DNA of 64,000 nt, from contig CAZVFX010000014.1 of NCBI GenBank assembly GCA_964626565.1, forward strand, positions 1 to 64,000, read 5' to 3'. The translations under genes were made by a program, and so were the position numbers. Origin of the DNA: CAZVFX01 sp964626565 (GTDB lineage Bacteria > Myxococcota_A > UBA9042 > CAIXZC01). Shown here in pieces: positions 43,715 to 51,921 of this stretch (position 1 is the stretch's first letter; every line of letters starts with the position of its first letter). The notes beneath the pieces were generated by a model that saw only the letters and a list, made by a program, of their open reading frames with translations, was not told the origin of the DNA and did no database searches.

Positions 43715-46700
43715 ATGAACACCAGCCGTCCCGCCATTCTGACAGCTACTGCGCTCTCGCTGGTACTTTGCCTTGCCGCCCCCCGGGCGAAGTGTGAGCT
43801 TCGCTACTTGCCGGGCGGGCAGGCCGGTCACGCACCTGCTCTCGTGCAGGTTGAGGAGAAGGCCGGCGGGTTGACCACTGTGCGGGTGGAAGTCCGCGCG
43901 TTCGAGCTTGTGCCCCTGGAAGGCGAGAGTAGATTCCAGCGCGTGAGCGTTCCCGGTTGGGGGACCACCCGGGAACCGGGGCGCCCCGCGCTCCCCGTTG
44001 TCTCAGTGCCGCTCCTCCTGAATGCGCCGTCTCAAGTGGTGGACGTCCGAGTTGTCAGCAGGAGTTTTGACGCGGTGGTGCCCGCTCCGTTCGTCGGGCG
44101 GCCGAAGCGTTGCGAAACTACCGCTGGCTGGCGCTTCACGCTGGATGCCGAAACGTATTCCTGCGCCGACCCCTATCCCGGTAGTGCGGTGGAAATCGTG
44201 CAGTCCGGGAAGGTGCGGCAGGCGGACCTCCAGGTGTTGCTGGTGAGGCCGTTTACCTACTACCCTGCATTGCGGCGCCTCGACGTGGCGTACACCATCG
44301 AAATCGATCTGTCGGGGTCGCTGTTCAGGGCGTCCCCGCTCCCTCACCGTTCCTCCGCGTTCGACCAGCTCCACCGTTCGGGCTACTATTCCATGGCGCT
44401 TCCTCTGAGGGACAAGACGGCACCTGAGACGCTGCTCATCATATCCCACGACTCCCTGGTCTCTGCGCTGGAGCCCCTGGTGGAGTGGAAGCAACAGCTT
44501 GGCTACAACGTTGTGGTCACGCCGCTTTCGGAGGCGGGGGGTACGTTTCAGGAGGTTCAGCAGTTCATCTCCGATGCCTACCATCAGTGGGCGGACCCGC
44601 CGGTCTACGTCCTGTTGGTGGGGGACGGTGAAGGTGCAGGCAAGGTTCCCTTTGTCCCCAGTCCCTATGGTTGTGCTTCTGACTTCCTCTATTCGACCGT
44701 CGACGGGGACGACCTTCATTCCGACGTGCTGGTGGGGCGGTTCTCCGTACACACGGAGGACGAGGCCGCCCTGCTCGTGGCTAAGACCATCTGGTACGAA
44801 ATGGACATCGAGGCTCACGGGGATTCTGCGTGGATTCCCGGCTCGCTGTGCATCTCTTCAAGTGAAGGCCAGGGAGGCTCCAACGATGACGTTCGCTCCG
44901 ACATCATCTGCGGACTTCAGGCCGACCACGGTTTCAGTCCTACGGACAAGCTCTACCATTCCCTATCCAACGATACTGCGGACAATATCTCCGCCAAACT
45001 CAACGAGGGACGGGGCTGGGTAACCTACCTGGGGCACGGCAGCGGAACTTCGTGGGCAACAACCACCCCCCCGTATGCCAACTCTCACGTGGAAGCGCTG
45101 GCCAACAATTTCAAGCTGCCGTTCGTCGTGGACGTGTCGTGCTCAAACGGGGGATTTGATTCCCCCGGTGGTGACTGCTTTGCCGAGGCGTGGACCAAGA
45201 CCGGTGAACCGGGTGACGCCCGCGCTGCGGTCGGCATCTACTCGTCGTCCACTCCGGCGGCCTGGGATGAACCGGCGGAAATGGCAGTGGGCATTGCACA
45301 TGCAGTGCTTGAGCAGGGGGTGTACAGTTGGGGCGCCGCCTGTGCGGCAGGACGATCTTACATGATGGAGATTCTTCCCGCCGGAGTGGTGGAGGAAACC
45401 TCCCATCAGTACGTGGTGTTCGGCGATCCTTCCTTGATGCTGCGCACCCGACAGGCCGAGCCGCTAACTGTTGAACACCCTGCCGTTGTTCCCTTGGGCG
45501 GCGTCGACGTGGAGGTCTCGGTTTCCGGGCCTGCCGGCGCGGTTGCGGATGCGACAGTGGTGATCTCCATGGGGGACTTCCTGGTCTTGGGCAAGACCGG
45601 TGATGACGGGCTGGCGACCCTGTTTGTGGACGTCGACACCGTCGGCACTCTGGAACTGCTGGTATTTGCTGCGAACGCGATTGCCTACCAGGGGGCGCTG
45701 GAAACCCTGGTGCCCGGCTGTGGATTGTTGCAGGTGATGCCCGATCCGGCCAACTGCTCCTCCATGTTGTCAGTCACCCTTTTTGACGCCGACCTTAATA
45801 CCGACTCGGAAGATGTGGAGACCGTAGCTATTGAGGCCTCTTGCTCTGCCGCGGCCGAGGCATACTCGTTGTTACTGGTTGAGACCGGGCCCGACGAAGG
45901 CAAGTTCGAAGGAGCCGTGCAACTGGCTGAAGAGCCGGGACAGTTCAAGCTCTCCGTTGCGGACGCCACCCAGGTGGTGGTCAGCTATGGCGACGAGGCT
46001 TGCGAAGGCCAGGATGTCCAGGTTGAAAATTCGGTGTCTGTTGATTGCGTCAAGCCCGACATTTCACAAGTGGAGGTTGTGGAGGTTACAGCCGGTGCGG
46101 CAACGCTTTCCTTTGTCACCGACGAGTTGGCATTGGGGACGGTGCGCTACGGCAGCGACGCTCCTCCGGAGGAGGAAACGACCTTTGCTGCCGGTTTGAG
46201 TCACGTGGTGGGTTTGGAAGGGCTGTCGCCTTCCACCTCCTACCTGGTGGAGATTGAGGCTGTGGACGCGGCGGGAAACATCGGAGTCGAAAACGACGGG
46301 GGAGAGTACTATCAGTTCGAAACCCCGGACTGCAATCCACAATGCGACGGCAAGGAGTGCGGGCCCGATGGTTGCGGTGGCGACTGCGGCGATTGCTGCG
46401 ACGGTCAAAGCTGCCTCAACGGCAAATGCCTGGGCGGTCCGGGCTGTGAGCCGGGCGACGTACCCGGCTGCGGCGGCTGTGCTTGTGAAGAGTGTGTGTG
46501 CGCCATGGACCCATACTGCTGTCAGGTCCTATGGGACGACTATTGCGTTTCCGAATGTATGGACCAGTGCGGTGGGTGTGGGGCGACGCCTGATTGCGAC
46601 GGCAAGGAGTGTGGCGCTGATGGTTGTGGCGGCAGTTGCGGCGACTGCGAGGCCGGATGGACCTGCACCGAGGACGGCGAGTGCGTCGACGTCTGTAATC

Positions 46701-47509
46701 CCCAATGCGATGGTAAGGAGTGCGGCAGCGACGGTTGTTTCGGCTCGTGCGGAGAATGTGACGAAGGGGCGACTTGCGAAGGTGGAATCTGCAACAAGCC
46801 TTGCGGCGGTGTCGGTTTCGTGGGTTGCTGTGTTTACGACGAGCTGTTCTATTGCGACGAAGGGTACGAAATTGTTGTCGATTGTGCTGCCCTGGGGCTC
46901 ACCTGCGGATGGAAGGAGACCACCTCCTGGTACGATTGCGTGGAGCAGCAGCTTCCCGCACCCGGCCCTGGCGGAGCTCCTCTGTGGTGCCCGGGAACCT
47001 GTCCTCCAAAGTGTGACGGTAAGGAGTGTGGTCCGGACGGTTGCGGAGGAGAGTGCGGTCTCTGCAGCGAACTCGAGAGCTGTGAGAACGGGCAGTGCAA
47101 GCCGGTTTGTGAACCGCAGTGCGAGGGGCTGGACTGCGGACCCGACGGTTGTGGCGGTGTGTGCGGAGAGTGTCAGCCGGGTCATTCCTGCGAGCAGGGA
47201 GAGTGCGTGAATCCGTGCGCGTCTCAGTGTGAAGGCAAGAGCTGCGGCCCGGACGGTTGCGGCGGAAGTTGTGGCGCCTGCGCTCCCGGCATGGAGTGCG
47301 AAGAATCGGTTTGCGTCATCGGGTCCATGGAGCCGGATGTGACCTCTTCATCGGACGTGGTCTCCATGGGCGGAGGTAGAAAGTCGGGAGGTTGTTCCCT
47401 GACGACTGCCGCGGCGCCCACCCCCAATCTGGCGCCGGTTGTCCTCCTGCTGGCCCTTTTGGGCGCGCTCCTGGCTCTGGTCCCGCGGTCCGGGCGCAAG
47501 ACGGGATGA
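43715..47509 (+). CDS. Gingipain-type (C25) cysteine protease with Cys-rich repeats and MYXO-CTERM-like anchor
   Basis: A 1264-residue secreted protein. A signal peptide covers about 1-23 and an N-terminal beta-rich propeptide about 30-210. The C25 catalytic domain has the His motif YLGHGSGTSW (His441) and the Cys motif VDVSCSNGGF (Cys476), with QYVVFGDPSLML closing it. Ig/fibronectin-like domains follow (about 590-865). Residues about 870-1195 are six Cys-rich units of the type CDGKECGPDGCGG, plus a CCQVLWDDYC-type knot between the first two. The C-terminus has GGCSLT, a hydrophobic helix (LAPVVLLLALLGALLALV) and a basic end (RSGRK), like MYXO-CTERM sorting signals. It probably ends up on the cell surface. 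AAGGAGG precedes the ATG. Confidence 0.9.
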   Translation: MNTSRPAILTATALSLVLCLAAPRAKCELRYLPGGQAGHAPALVQVEEKAGGLTTVRVEVRAFELVPLEGESRFQRVSVPGWGTTREPGRPALPVVSVPLLLNAPSQVVDVRVVSRSFDAVVPAPFVGRPKRCETTAGWRFTLDAETYSCADPYPGSAVEIVQSGKVRQADLQVLLVRPFTYYPALRRLDVAYTIEIDLSGSLFRASPLPHRSSAFDQLHRSGYYSMALPLRDKTAPETLLIISHDSLVSALEPLVEWKQQLGYNVVVTPLSEAGGTFQEVQQFISDAYHQWADPPVYVLLVGDGEGAGKVPFVPSPYGCASDFLYSTVDGDDLHSDVLVGRFSVHTEDEAALLVAKTIWYEMDIEAHGDSAWIPGSLCISSSEGQGGSNDDVRSDIICGLQADHGFSPTDKLYHSLSNDTADNISAKLNEGRGWVTYLGHGSGTSWATTTPPYANSHVEALANNFKLPFVVDVSCSNGGFDSPGGDCFAEAWTKTGEPGDARAAVGIYSSSTPAAWDEPAEMAVGIAHAVLEQGVYSWGAACAAGRSYMMEILPAGVVEETSHQYVVFGDPSLMLRTRQAEPLTVEHPAVVPLGGVDVEVSVSGPAGAVADATVVISMGDFLVLGKTGDDGLATLFVDVDTVGTLELLVFAANAIAYQGALETLVPGCGLLQVMPDPANCSSMLSVTLFDADLNTDSEDVETVAIEASCSAAAEAYSLLLVETGPDEGKFEGAVQLAEEPGQFKLSVADATQVVVSYGDEACEGQDVQVENSVSVDCVKPDISQVEVVEVTAGAATLSFVTDELALGTVRYGSDAPPEEETTFAAGLSHVVGLEGLSPSTSYLVEIEAVDAAGNIGVENDGGEYYQFETPDCNPQCDGKECGPDGCGGDCGDCCDGQSCLNGKCLGGPGCEPGDVPGCGGCACEECVCAMDPYCCQVLWDDYCVSECMDQCGGCGATPDCDGKECGADGCGGSCGDCEAGWTCTEDGECVDVCNPQCDGKECGSDGCFGSCGECDEGATCEGGICNKPCGGVGFVGCCVYDELFYCDEGYEIVVDCAALGLTCGWKETTSWYDCVEQQLPAPGPGGAPLWCPGTCPPKCDGKECGPDGCGGECGLCSELESCENGQCKPVCEPQCEGLDCGPDGCGGVCGECQPGHSCEQGECVNPCASQCEGKSCGPDGCGGSCGACAPGMECEESVCVIGSMEPDVTSSSDVVSMGGGRKSGGCSLTTAAAPTPNLAPVVLLLALLGALLALVPRSGRKTG
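46331..47300 (+). repeat. Six Cys-rich coding repeats (GPDGCGG type)
   Basis: Six units coding CDGKECGPDGCGG or close variants, each followed by two more Cys (for example SCGDC). The copies begin near 46341, 46599, 46707, 47013, 47121 and 47229. Spacing is irregular after the first copy because other Cys-rich modules are inserted. Each unit probably forms a small disulfide-stabilised knot. Confidence 0.88.
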
Positions 47510-49086
47510 AGGTTCTCTTCATAGAGCCGCCCCGGCGGGTCTGGCCTTACATGAATCACGAAGACAATTTCCTGACCAAACAGGCGTACCTTGCTCTGGC
47601 CGCGGCTTTGCGCGTGGGAGGGTTTCGCGATGTGGCGATCCTGGATTGCCTGCCGCTAAGGATGGGCTGGAAGAGCCTGGCCCGCCAACTTTCCCAGATT
47701 CGGCCCGACGTGGTGGCCATTGGTGAGAACCACGCACTTTATTCGGACGAGGCGATGAAGGCGTTCAGCCTGGTTCGCCGGATTGTGCCCGGTGCAGTGA
47801 CGGTGGCGGGTGGAGCGCACTTCACCAATCTGGCCGATGCCTACCTTGGAGCCGGTGGAGGTGTGCGCAGCGCCAGCGCACCGCCCTGGCTGCGGCCGGA
47901 GCGGGGCCTGATCGACTACATCGTCAAAGGTGAAGGGGATGTGACCATCGTTGACCTGGTCCGGCACCTGGCAGGGGGCAGCGGTCTTCCAGAAGAAATC
48001 CCGGGACTGGCTTTTCGCGACCATGGCGAGGTGGTGCATACAGCGCCGAGGGAGTTGGTTTCGGACCTCGACACTCTGCCCCTGCCTGCCTACGACCTCG
48101 TCCCAATGGACAAATACGGCACCTCCCGCCTCCTCTTCTCGCCGGGGGGCACTACTATTCAACACTCACGCGGGTGTGCCCATGCCTGCTCCTTTTGCGT
48201 GTGGTGGACGCAGATGGCCAGGCGCGTGGTTGACCGCGATGGAAAGGAACGCCTGGCGCCCAGATGGCGCACGCGCAGCGTTGCAGGATCCGTCGAGGAA
48301 GTGGAGCTGCTCGTCCACAAATACCACCGAAAGGCGTTGGTCTTCGTCGACGAGTGCTGGAACCTCGACCCCAACTGGGGCAGCCAGTTCGCGGATGAGA
48401 TTATCAGGCGGCGAATCAAGGTCAACTGGTTTGCCTTTATGCGGGCCGACCACATCATCCGGGATCATCGTTCCGGCGTATTGGAGAAACTGGTCAACGC
48501 CGGACTCAGCCACGTCAGCGTGGGCGCTGAGCGGGTGGAAGACGAAAAGCTGGCCGGCTTCGCCAAGTCCAGCTACTCGGCGGAACAGACCCGGGAGGCT
48601 TTCGCTCTCCTCAAACGACATCATCCCCAGGTGTTCCGGCAGGCGACGTTCATCGTAGGAGTGCCCGACGAAACCAGGGAGAGCATGTTGCGTCAGCTTG
48701 AGTTCGCTCGCCAGCTCGATCTGGACTATCCCGGATTTCATCCCCTTACTCCCGTGCCCGGAACCACGTTGTGGGAGGAGTCGATCGAGGCGGGCATCAT
48801 CGAAGCGGAGAATTTCACCGAATTTGATTGGGCTACTCCGGTCATCAGGTCGGCTACCATGAGCCGGAGAGAGATCGAAGAGACGCTGATCGAGATGGAG
48901 AAGAGGTATGTGCGGCCGAGCTGGCTACTCAAGGGCCTCGTTTCTCCCTACCGCTACAAGCGGGCCATGTACCAGTGGTTTGCCAAGGTTTCCGCCTCAA
49001 TGGCCCTGGGAATTGCCCGAAATACACTGTTCCCCTCGTCGGGAGCGCTCGTGCCGCTTGAAAAGCCTGTGTGGTATGATGGATAA
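47506..49086 (+). CDS. Cobalamin-binding-domain radical SAM protein
   Basis: A 526-residue protein. Residues 1-150 are a B12-binding-like Rossmann domain (MKVLFIEPPRR, RPDVVAIGENHALYS, AVTVAGGAHFTN). The radical SAM domain begins with RGCAHACSFC, in which Cys224, Cys228 and Cys231 form the CxxxCxxC cluster site. It continues through FVDECWNLDP, LSHVSVGAERV and PGFHPLTPVPGTTLW. This is the BchE/class B-like group, which performs methylations and other radical reactions; substrate unknown. ATG 47506 overlaps the protease stop (ATGA), so the two are translationally coupled. The longer in-frame start at 47392 would lie within the protease gene. A modification acting on the protease or a surface product is possible but unproven. 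Confidence 0.9.
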   Translation: MKVLFIEPPRRVWPYMNHEDNFLTKQAYLALAAALRVGGFRDVAILDCLPLRMGWKSLARQLSQIRPDVVAIGENHALYSDEAMKAFSLVRRIVPGAVTVAGGAHFTNLADAYLGAGGGVRSASAPPWLRPERGLIDYIVKGEGDVTIVDLVRHLAGGSGLPEEIPGLAFRDHGEVVHTAPRELVSDLDTLPLPAYDLVPMDKYGTSRLLFSPGGTTIQHSRGCAHACSFCVWWTQMARRVVDRDGKERLAPRWRTRSVAGSVEEVELLVHKYHRKALVFVDECWNLDPNWGSQFADEIIRRRIKVNWFAFMRADHIIRDHRSGVLEKLVNAGLSHVSVGAERVEDEKLAGFAKSSYSAEQTREAFALLKRHHPQVFRQATFIVGVPDETRESMLRQLEFARQLDLDYPGFHPLTPVPGTTLWEESIEAGIIEAENFTEFDWATPVIRSATMSRREIEETLIEMEKRYVRPSWLLKGLVSPYRYKRAMYQWFAKVSASMALGIARNTLFPSSGALVPLEKPVWYDG

Positions 49087-49098
49087 TCGGAGTGCGAA

Positions 49099-49467
49099 AT
49101 GGAGGAACCACGGATGCAGGATGAAAATGAGAGGATTGAGGAAGGTCTCAAAAGGTCGGACGGCCTGTCCGACCTCATTAAGGGAGCAATCTCGTCGGGA
49201 GTAAGGTCCGTCTTTGTCACGGAAGAGGGGCTTCGCAACATGATCTCCGACTTCGTGCCGAAAGAGGTCAGCGCGTACATAAAGACCCAACTGGATGGGG
49301 TCAAGAAAGAGGTGTACTCGACGCTGGTAAGTGAGTTCACCACCTTCCTCCAGCAGATGGACCTCGGCAGCGAGGTGCGCAAGACGTTTTCCGGGATGAA
49401 GCTGGTGGTGAAGGCGGAAGTCCAGTTCGTGGAGGAGCCGAAGGGGACCAAGAAGAGAAAGAAGTGA
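49099..49467 (+). CDS. Small charged helical protein of unknown function
   Basis: A 122-residue protein, no signal or TM. It is acidic at the start, then amphipathic helices (LSDLIKGAISSGVRSVFV, VPKEVSAYIKTQLDGVKKEV, LVSEFTTFLQQMDLG) and a Lys/Arg-rich end (GTKKRKK). The helical pattern loosely recalls phasin-like or granule/coiled-coil proteins, but I do not claim a family. It is 12 bases after the radical SAM gene. A second start at 49114 has GGAGG upstream and is an equally good choice. Confidence 0.65.
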   Translation: MEEPRMQDENERIEEGLKRSDGLSDLIKGAISSGVRSVFVTEEGLRNMISDFVPKEVSAYIKTQLDGVKKEVYSTLVSEFTTFLQQMDLGSEVRKTFSGMKLVVKAEVQFVEEPKGTKKRKK

Positions 49468-49515
49468 TAATAGGAGTGAACCGAGACTCATTTCTTCTTT
49501 TCGTGGAAAACCAAC

Positions 49516-49545
49516 TTGCATTGGCGAGCCCTTCTGAAGTACACT
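49516..49545 (+). promoter_or_regulatory. Predicted promoter for the HTH-receiver regulator
   Basis: TTGCAT at 49516-49521, an 18-base spacer and TACACT at 49540-49545. Transcription would start near 49552. This makes GTG 49577 (25-base leader with GGAGG) more likely than TTG 49553 as the start codon. Confidence 0.5.
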
Positions 49546-49576
49546 CTAACGATTGAAAATCATTGGAGGCTCGCCC

Positions 49577-50152
49577 GTGGAGGAGAAGAAGACCCAATTT
49601 GGAACCCTGGACGTTGCTCGTATGCTGGGTGTTTCTGCCATGACGGTTGTGCGCTGGATCGACAAGGGACTCATCAGAGCGTTCAAAACTCCGGGGAATC
49701 ACCGGAGAATCTTGCGGGAAGACCTGAAGCATTTCATCAGGAAGATGGGATTTCCCATGCCCGACATTCTGGACGCAGACCGTTGGCGGATTCTGGCCGT
49801 CGACGACGAACCCGATGTCCTGGAGGTGCTTGTCAGGGTCTTCGAAGGCAAGGGCGAAGAATACGAAGTCTACCAGGCCCAGGACGGTGTAACCGCGCTT
49901 ATCGAAGTTGGTCGGGTCAAGCCGGACCTGCTGTTGTTGGACGTTGTGCTACCTGGTCTCGACGGCATCGAGGTTTGCCGTCGCATCAAGGCGAATCCGC
50001 ATCTGGAGACCAATATCATCGCCATATCAGGTAAGGCCACAGAGGAGATGAAGGACACGATCATGGAGGCCGGCGCCGACATGTTCGTGGACAAGCCTGT
50101 GAGCATTCATGAGCTCCGCAAGGCTGTAAGGGGGCTACTCGAGGGGAGCTAG
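49577..50152 (+). CDS. Excisionase-type HTH plus response-regulator receiver protein
   Basis: A 191-residue regulator. Residues 9-55 are a MerR/excisionase-type helix-turn-helix (LDVARMLGVSAMTVVRWIDK, GNHRRILREDL). Residues 70-190 are a complete receiver with the acidic pair in AVDDEPD, phospho-acceptor Asp122 in LLLDVVLPG, the Ser of AISGKA and Lys in FVDKPVS. DNA-binding first and receiver second is the reverse of common response regulators. No histidine kinase is adjacent; the nearest, at 54-55.6 kb, lacks its phospho-acceptor His. GTG 49577 is chosen because TTGGAGG lies eight bases upstream. Confidence 0.88.
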   Translation: MEEKKTQFGTLDVARMLGVSAMTVVRWIDKGLIRAFKTPGNHRRILREDLKHFIRKMGFPMPDILDADRWRILAVDDEPDVLEVLVRVFEGKGEEYEVYQAQDGVTALIEVGRVKPDLLLLDVVLPGLDGIEVCRRIKANPHLETNIIAISGKATEEMKDTIMEAGADMFVDKPVSIHELRKAVRGLLEGS

Positions 50153-50154
50153 GG

Positions 50155-51306
50155 ATGGGGGAACGATTCTGGTTCTTCGCCGTCTTGTTGTCGCTGCTTC
50201 TGTTTGCCGGCTGTGCCGGCGGCTCTGGTGCCGATGCGTCCGGAGTTGGTGATGCCGGCGGGGCGGGGGACGACGGAGCGGTAGTAGGGGCGGACGGTTT
50301 GTTGGCTGAAGTTCCCGCCGGAGACGACAGTTCTACGGAAGACGATAAGGCACCTCAACCTGCCGAAGGCGTAGCCTTTCGCTACGAAACCCGATTTGGA
50401 ACCACCAAGGAGTGGAAGGGGTTGACCGTGCTGTCCCCATTGGGGACGGTGCACACGGAGACTGCGGGGGAGGCGGCGTGCGAAAAGGAAGCGAAGCCGT
50501 TGTTTCTTGAGCAGTTTCTGAACGCCATTGCCGAAGCCGACCCTTTTTCATGGGATGAGGACTATACCGGGAGCGAAACCGGAACTTGTCCTCCCGATGC
50601 TTTCCTGCAGAGGTTGTACGTCGAGTCGTTGGCAACTGGGAAGGTCCGCGACGTAATATGGTGCACCGGGTCCGAAGACCAGATTCCCGGCGTCGCCGCG
50701 GTCACCAAAGCCATTGCGAAACTCAAGGGCGATACCAAGACCAACGGCATTTGTGGGCTCACTCCATTTGTTCTTCCCAAGCCAACTCCCGTGGAGGTCT
50801 CCGGATACGATGATGGCCTGAACCACATGTTCGGGGTTGCGCGCTACGAGAATCCCGACTTCTGCTTGCTTGTCTACGGACTCTACGACCCGGGAGTCTA
50901 CCGGTCGAACCACATGCTGCAGGTCGTCGACGACAACGTCAGTCAACTGAAACCCCATTTTCCGGTGGACTATACCCCGGCCTGGCTCGATAAATATGTA
51001 GCCGTGTGCCCAGAGGCGGCTGCGTTGGTGGAAGAGGCGGCTTTTGTGGAGCAGCTTACTCCGCCGGCCGTGGTCTTCATGGTGGTGGCCGGGAGCGATG
51101 GCACGGAGACCTGGGTCGCGACGGAAGGGGTGATTTCGCTGCAGCCGGCGAGCATGGGAGAAATGAACAACTTCAACTTGAACGAGTTGGAGTTGAAGCC
51201 GCTGAAGGGACTCAATACGGTCCTCACACTTGACTCCAATCCATGGCAGTTCAAGTGGATCGGCAGCACGATCTTCTCGGGCGGTGGCATCGATTCCGCG
51301 CAATAG
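50155..51306 (+). CDS. Lipoprotein of unknown function
   Basis: A 383-residue predicted lipoprotein with lipobox LFAGC at about residue 20, then a low-complexity Gly/Asp/Ala linker (about 22-75). The remainder is a globular domain with several Cys (EAACEKE, GTCPPD, WCTG, GICG, FCLL, VCPE) and aromatic residues; I recognise no family. It starts two bases after the regulator stop, so the two are likely co-transcribed and perhaps translationally coupled. It may be an envelope protein whose amount the regulator tracks, which is inference only. Confidence 0.72.
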   Translation: MGERFWFFAVLLSLLLFAGCAGGSGADASGVGDAGGAGDDGAVVGADGLLAEVPAGDDSSTEDDKAPQPAEGVAFRYETRFGTTKEWKGLTVLSPLGTVHTETAGEAACEKEAKPLFLEQFLNAIAEADPFSWDEDYTGSETGTCPPDAFLQRLYVESLATGKVRDVIWCTGSEDQIPGVAAVTKAIAKLKGDTKTNGICGLTPFVLPKPTPVEVSGYDDGLNHMFGVARYENPDFCLLVYGLYDPGVYRSNHMLQVVDDNVSQLKPHFPVDYTPAWLDKYVAVCPEAAALVEEAAFVEQLTPPAVVFMVVAGSDGTETWVATEGVISLQPASMGEMNNFNLNELELKPLKGLNTVLTLDSNPWQFKWIGSTIFSGGGIDSAQ

Positions 51307-51350
51307 GTCCCGGGAACGACTGGGCTCGACTACTCCGACTGACCTGTTTT

Positions 51351-51908
51351 CTAACCTTCCAGCCTGTCCAGAGCGGCGCTGATGAGCTCAGCGATGGGGC
51401 GGTCGATATTGCAGAATCTCACCTCCCGGAGATTTGCATCCGGAGTTTCGTCGAAGTGGCGGGCAACTGTGTTGACCACCGTGTCGGCAGCAAGTTTGGC
51501 CGGCATGCCGAAAATGCCGGCGGAGATGGTTGCGAATGAGATGGTCTTCAGTTTCTTGTCTTCGGCAATTGCGAGAGCTGCCGACAAGGCTGACGAGAGG
51601 AGCTCTTCTTCGCCCGATGCGCCCCCTCCCCAGACCGGCCCGACGGCATGAATGACCCATTGGCAGGGCAGCTTTCCTGCCCCTGTTACCGCTGCCGAGC
51701 CTGTGCTTACCGGCGCTACCTTCAGGCTCTCCTGTTGGATCGTGGGACCCCCGCGGCCGGCGATGGCGCCAGCCACCCCGCCGCCGTGCCTCAGCCGGGA
51801 GTTGGCCGCGTTGACGATCGCGTCAACTTTCTCTGTTGTGATATCTCCGAAAACGGAAACCAGAAAGATGCCTGGGGCATATTCGAGCCTGGCGATCTCT
51901 TCATTCAT
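51351..51908 (-). CDS. Macrodomain protein (ADP-ribose-binding, deacetylase/hydrolase type)
   Basis: A 185-residue stand-alone macrodomain. Hallmarks are GDITTEKVDAIVNAANSRL, the Gly-rich HGGGVAGAIAGRGG loop, WVIHAVGPVW and the substrate loop ISAGIFGMP. The family removes or binds ADP-ribose, for example O-acetyl-ADP-ribose or mono-ADP-ribosyl groups on proteins. The catalytic Asn/Asp arrangement appears intact. GGAGG precedes ATG 51908. It is the last gene of a three-gene minus-strand unit with the repeat-kinase (13-base gap) and hybrid kinase. This suggests a link between ADP-ribose signalling and phosphorylation, but only by position. Confidence 0.92.
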   Translation of the reverse strand: MNEEIARLEYAPGIFLVSVFGDITTEKVDAIVNAANSRLRHGGGVAGAIAGRGGPTIQQESLKVAPVSTGSAAVTGAGKLPCQWVIHAVGPVWGGGASGEEELLSSALSAALAIAEDKKLKTISFATISAGIFGMPAKLAADTVVNTVARHFDETPDANLREVRFCNIDRPIAELISAALDRLEG

Positions 51909-51921
51909 CTCTATCCTCCGT

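Noticed and set aside
46331..47300. Cys-rich segment considered as EGF-like or metallothionein domains
   Set aside because: The six-Cys GPDGCGG spacing does not match EGF or metallothionein patterns; it fits the short Cys-knot repeats common in secreted proteins of this bacterial group.
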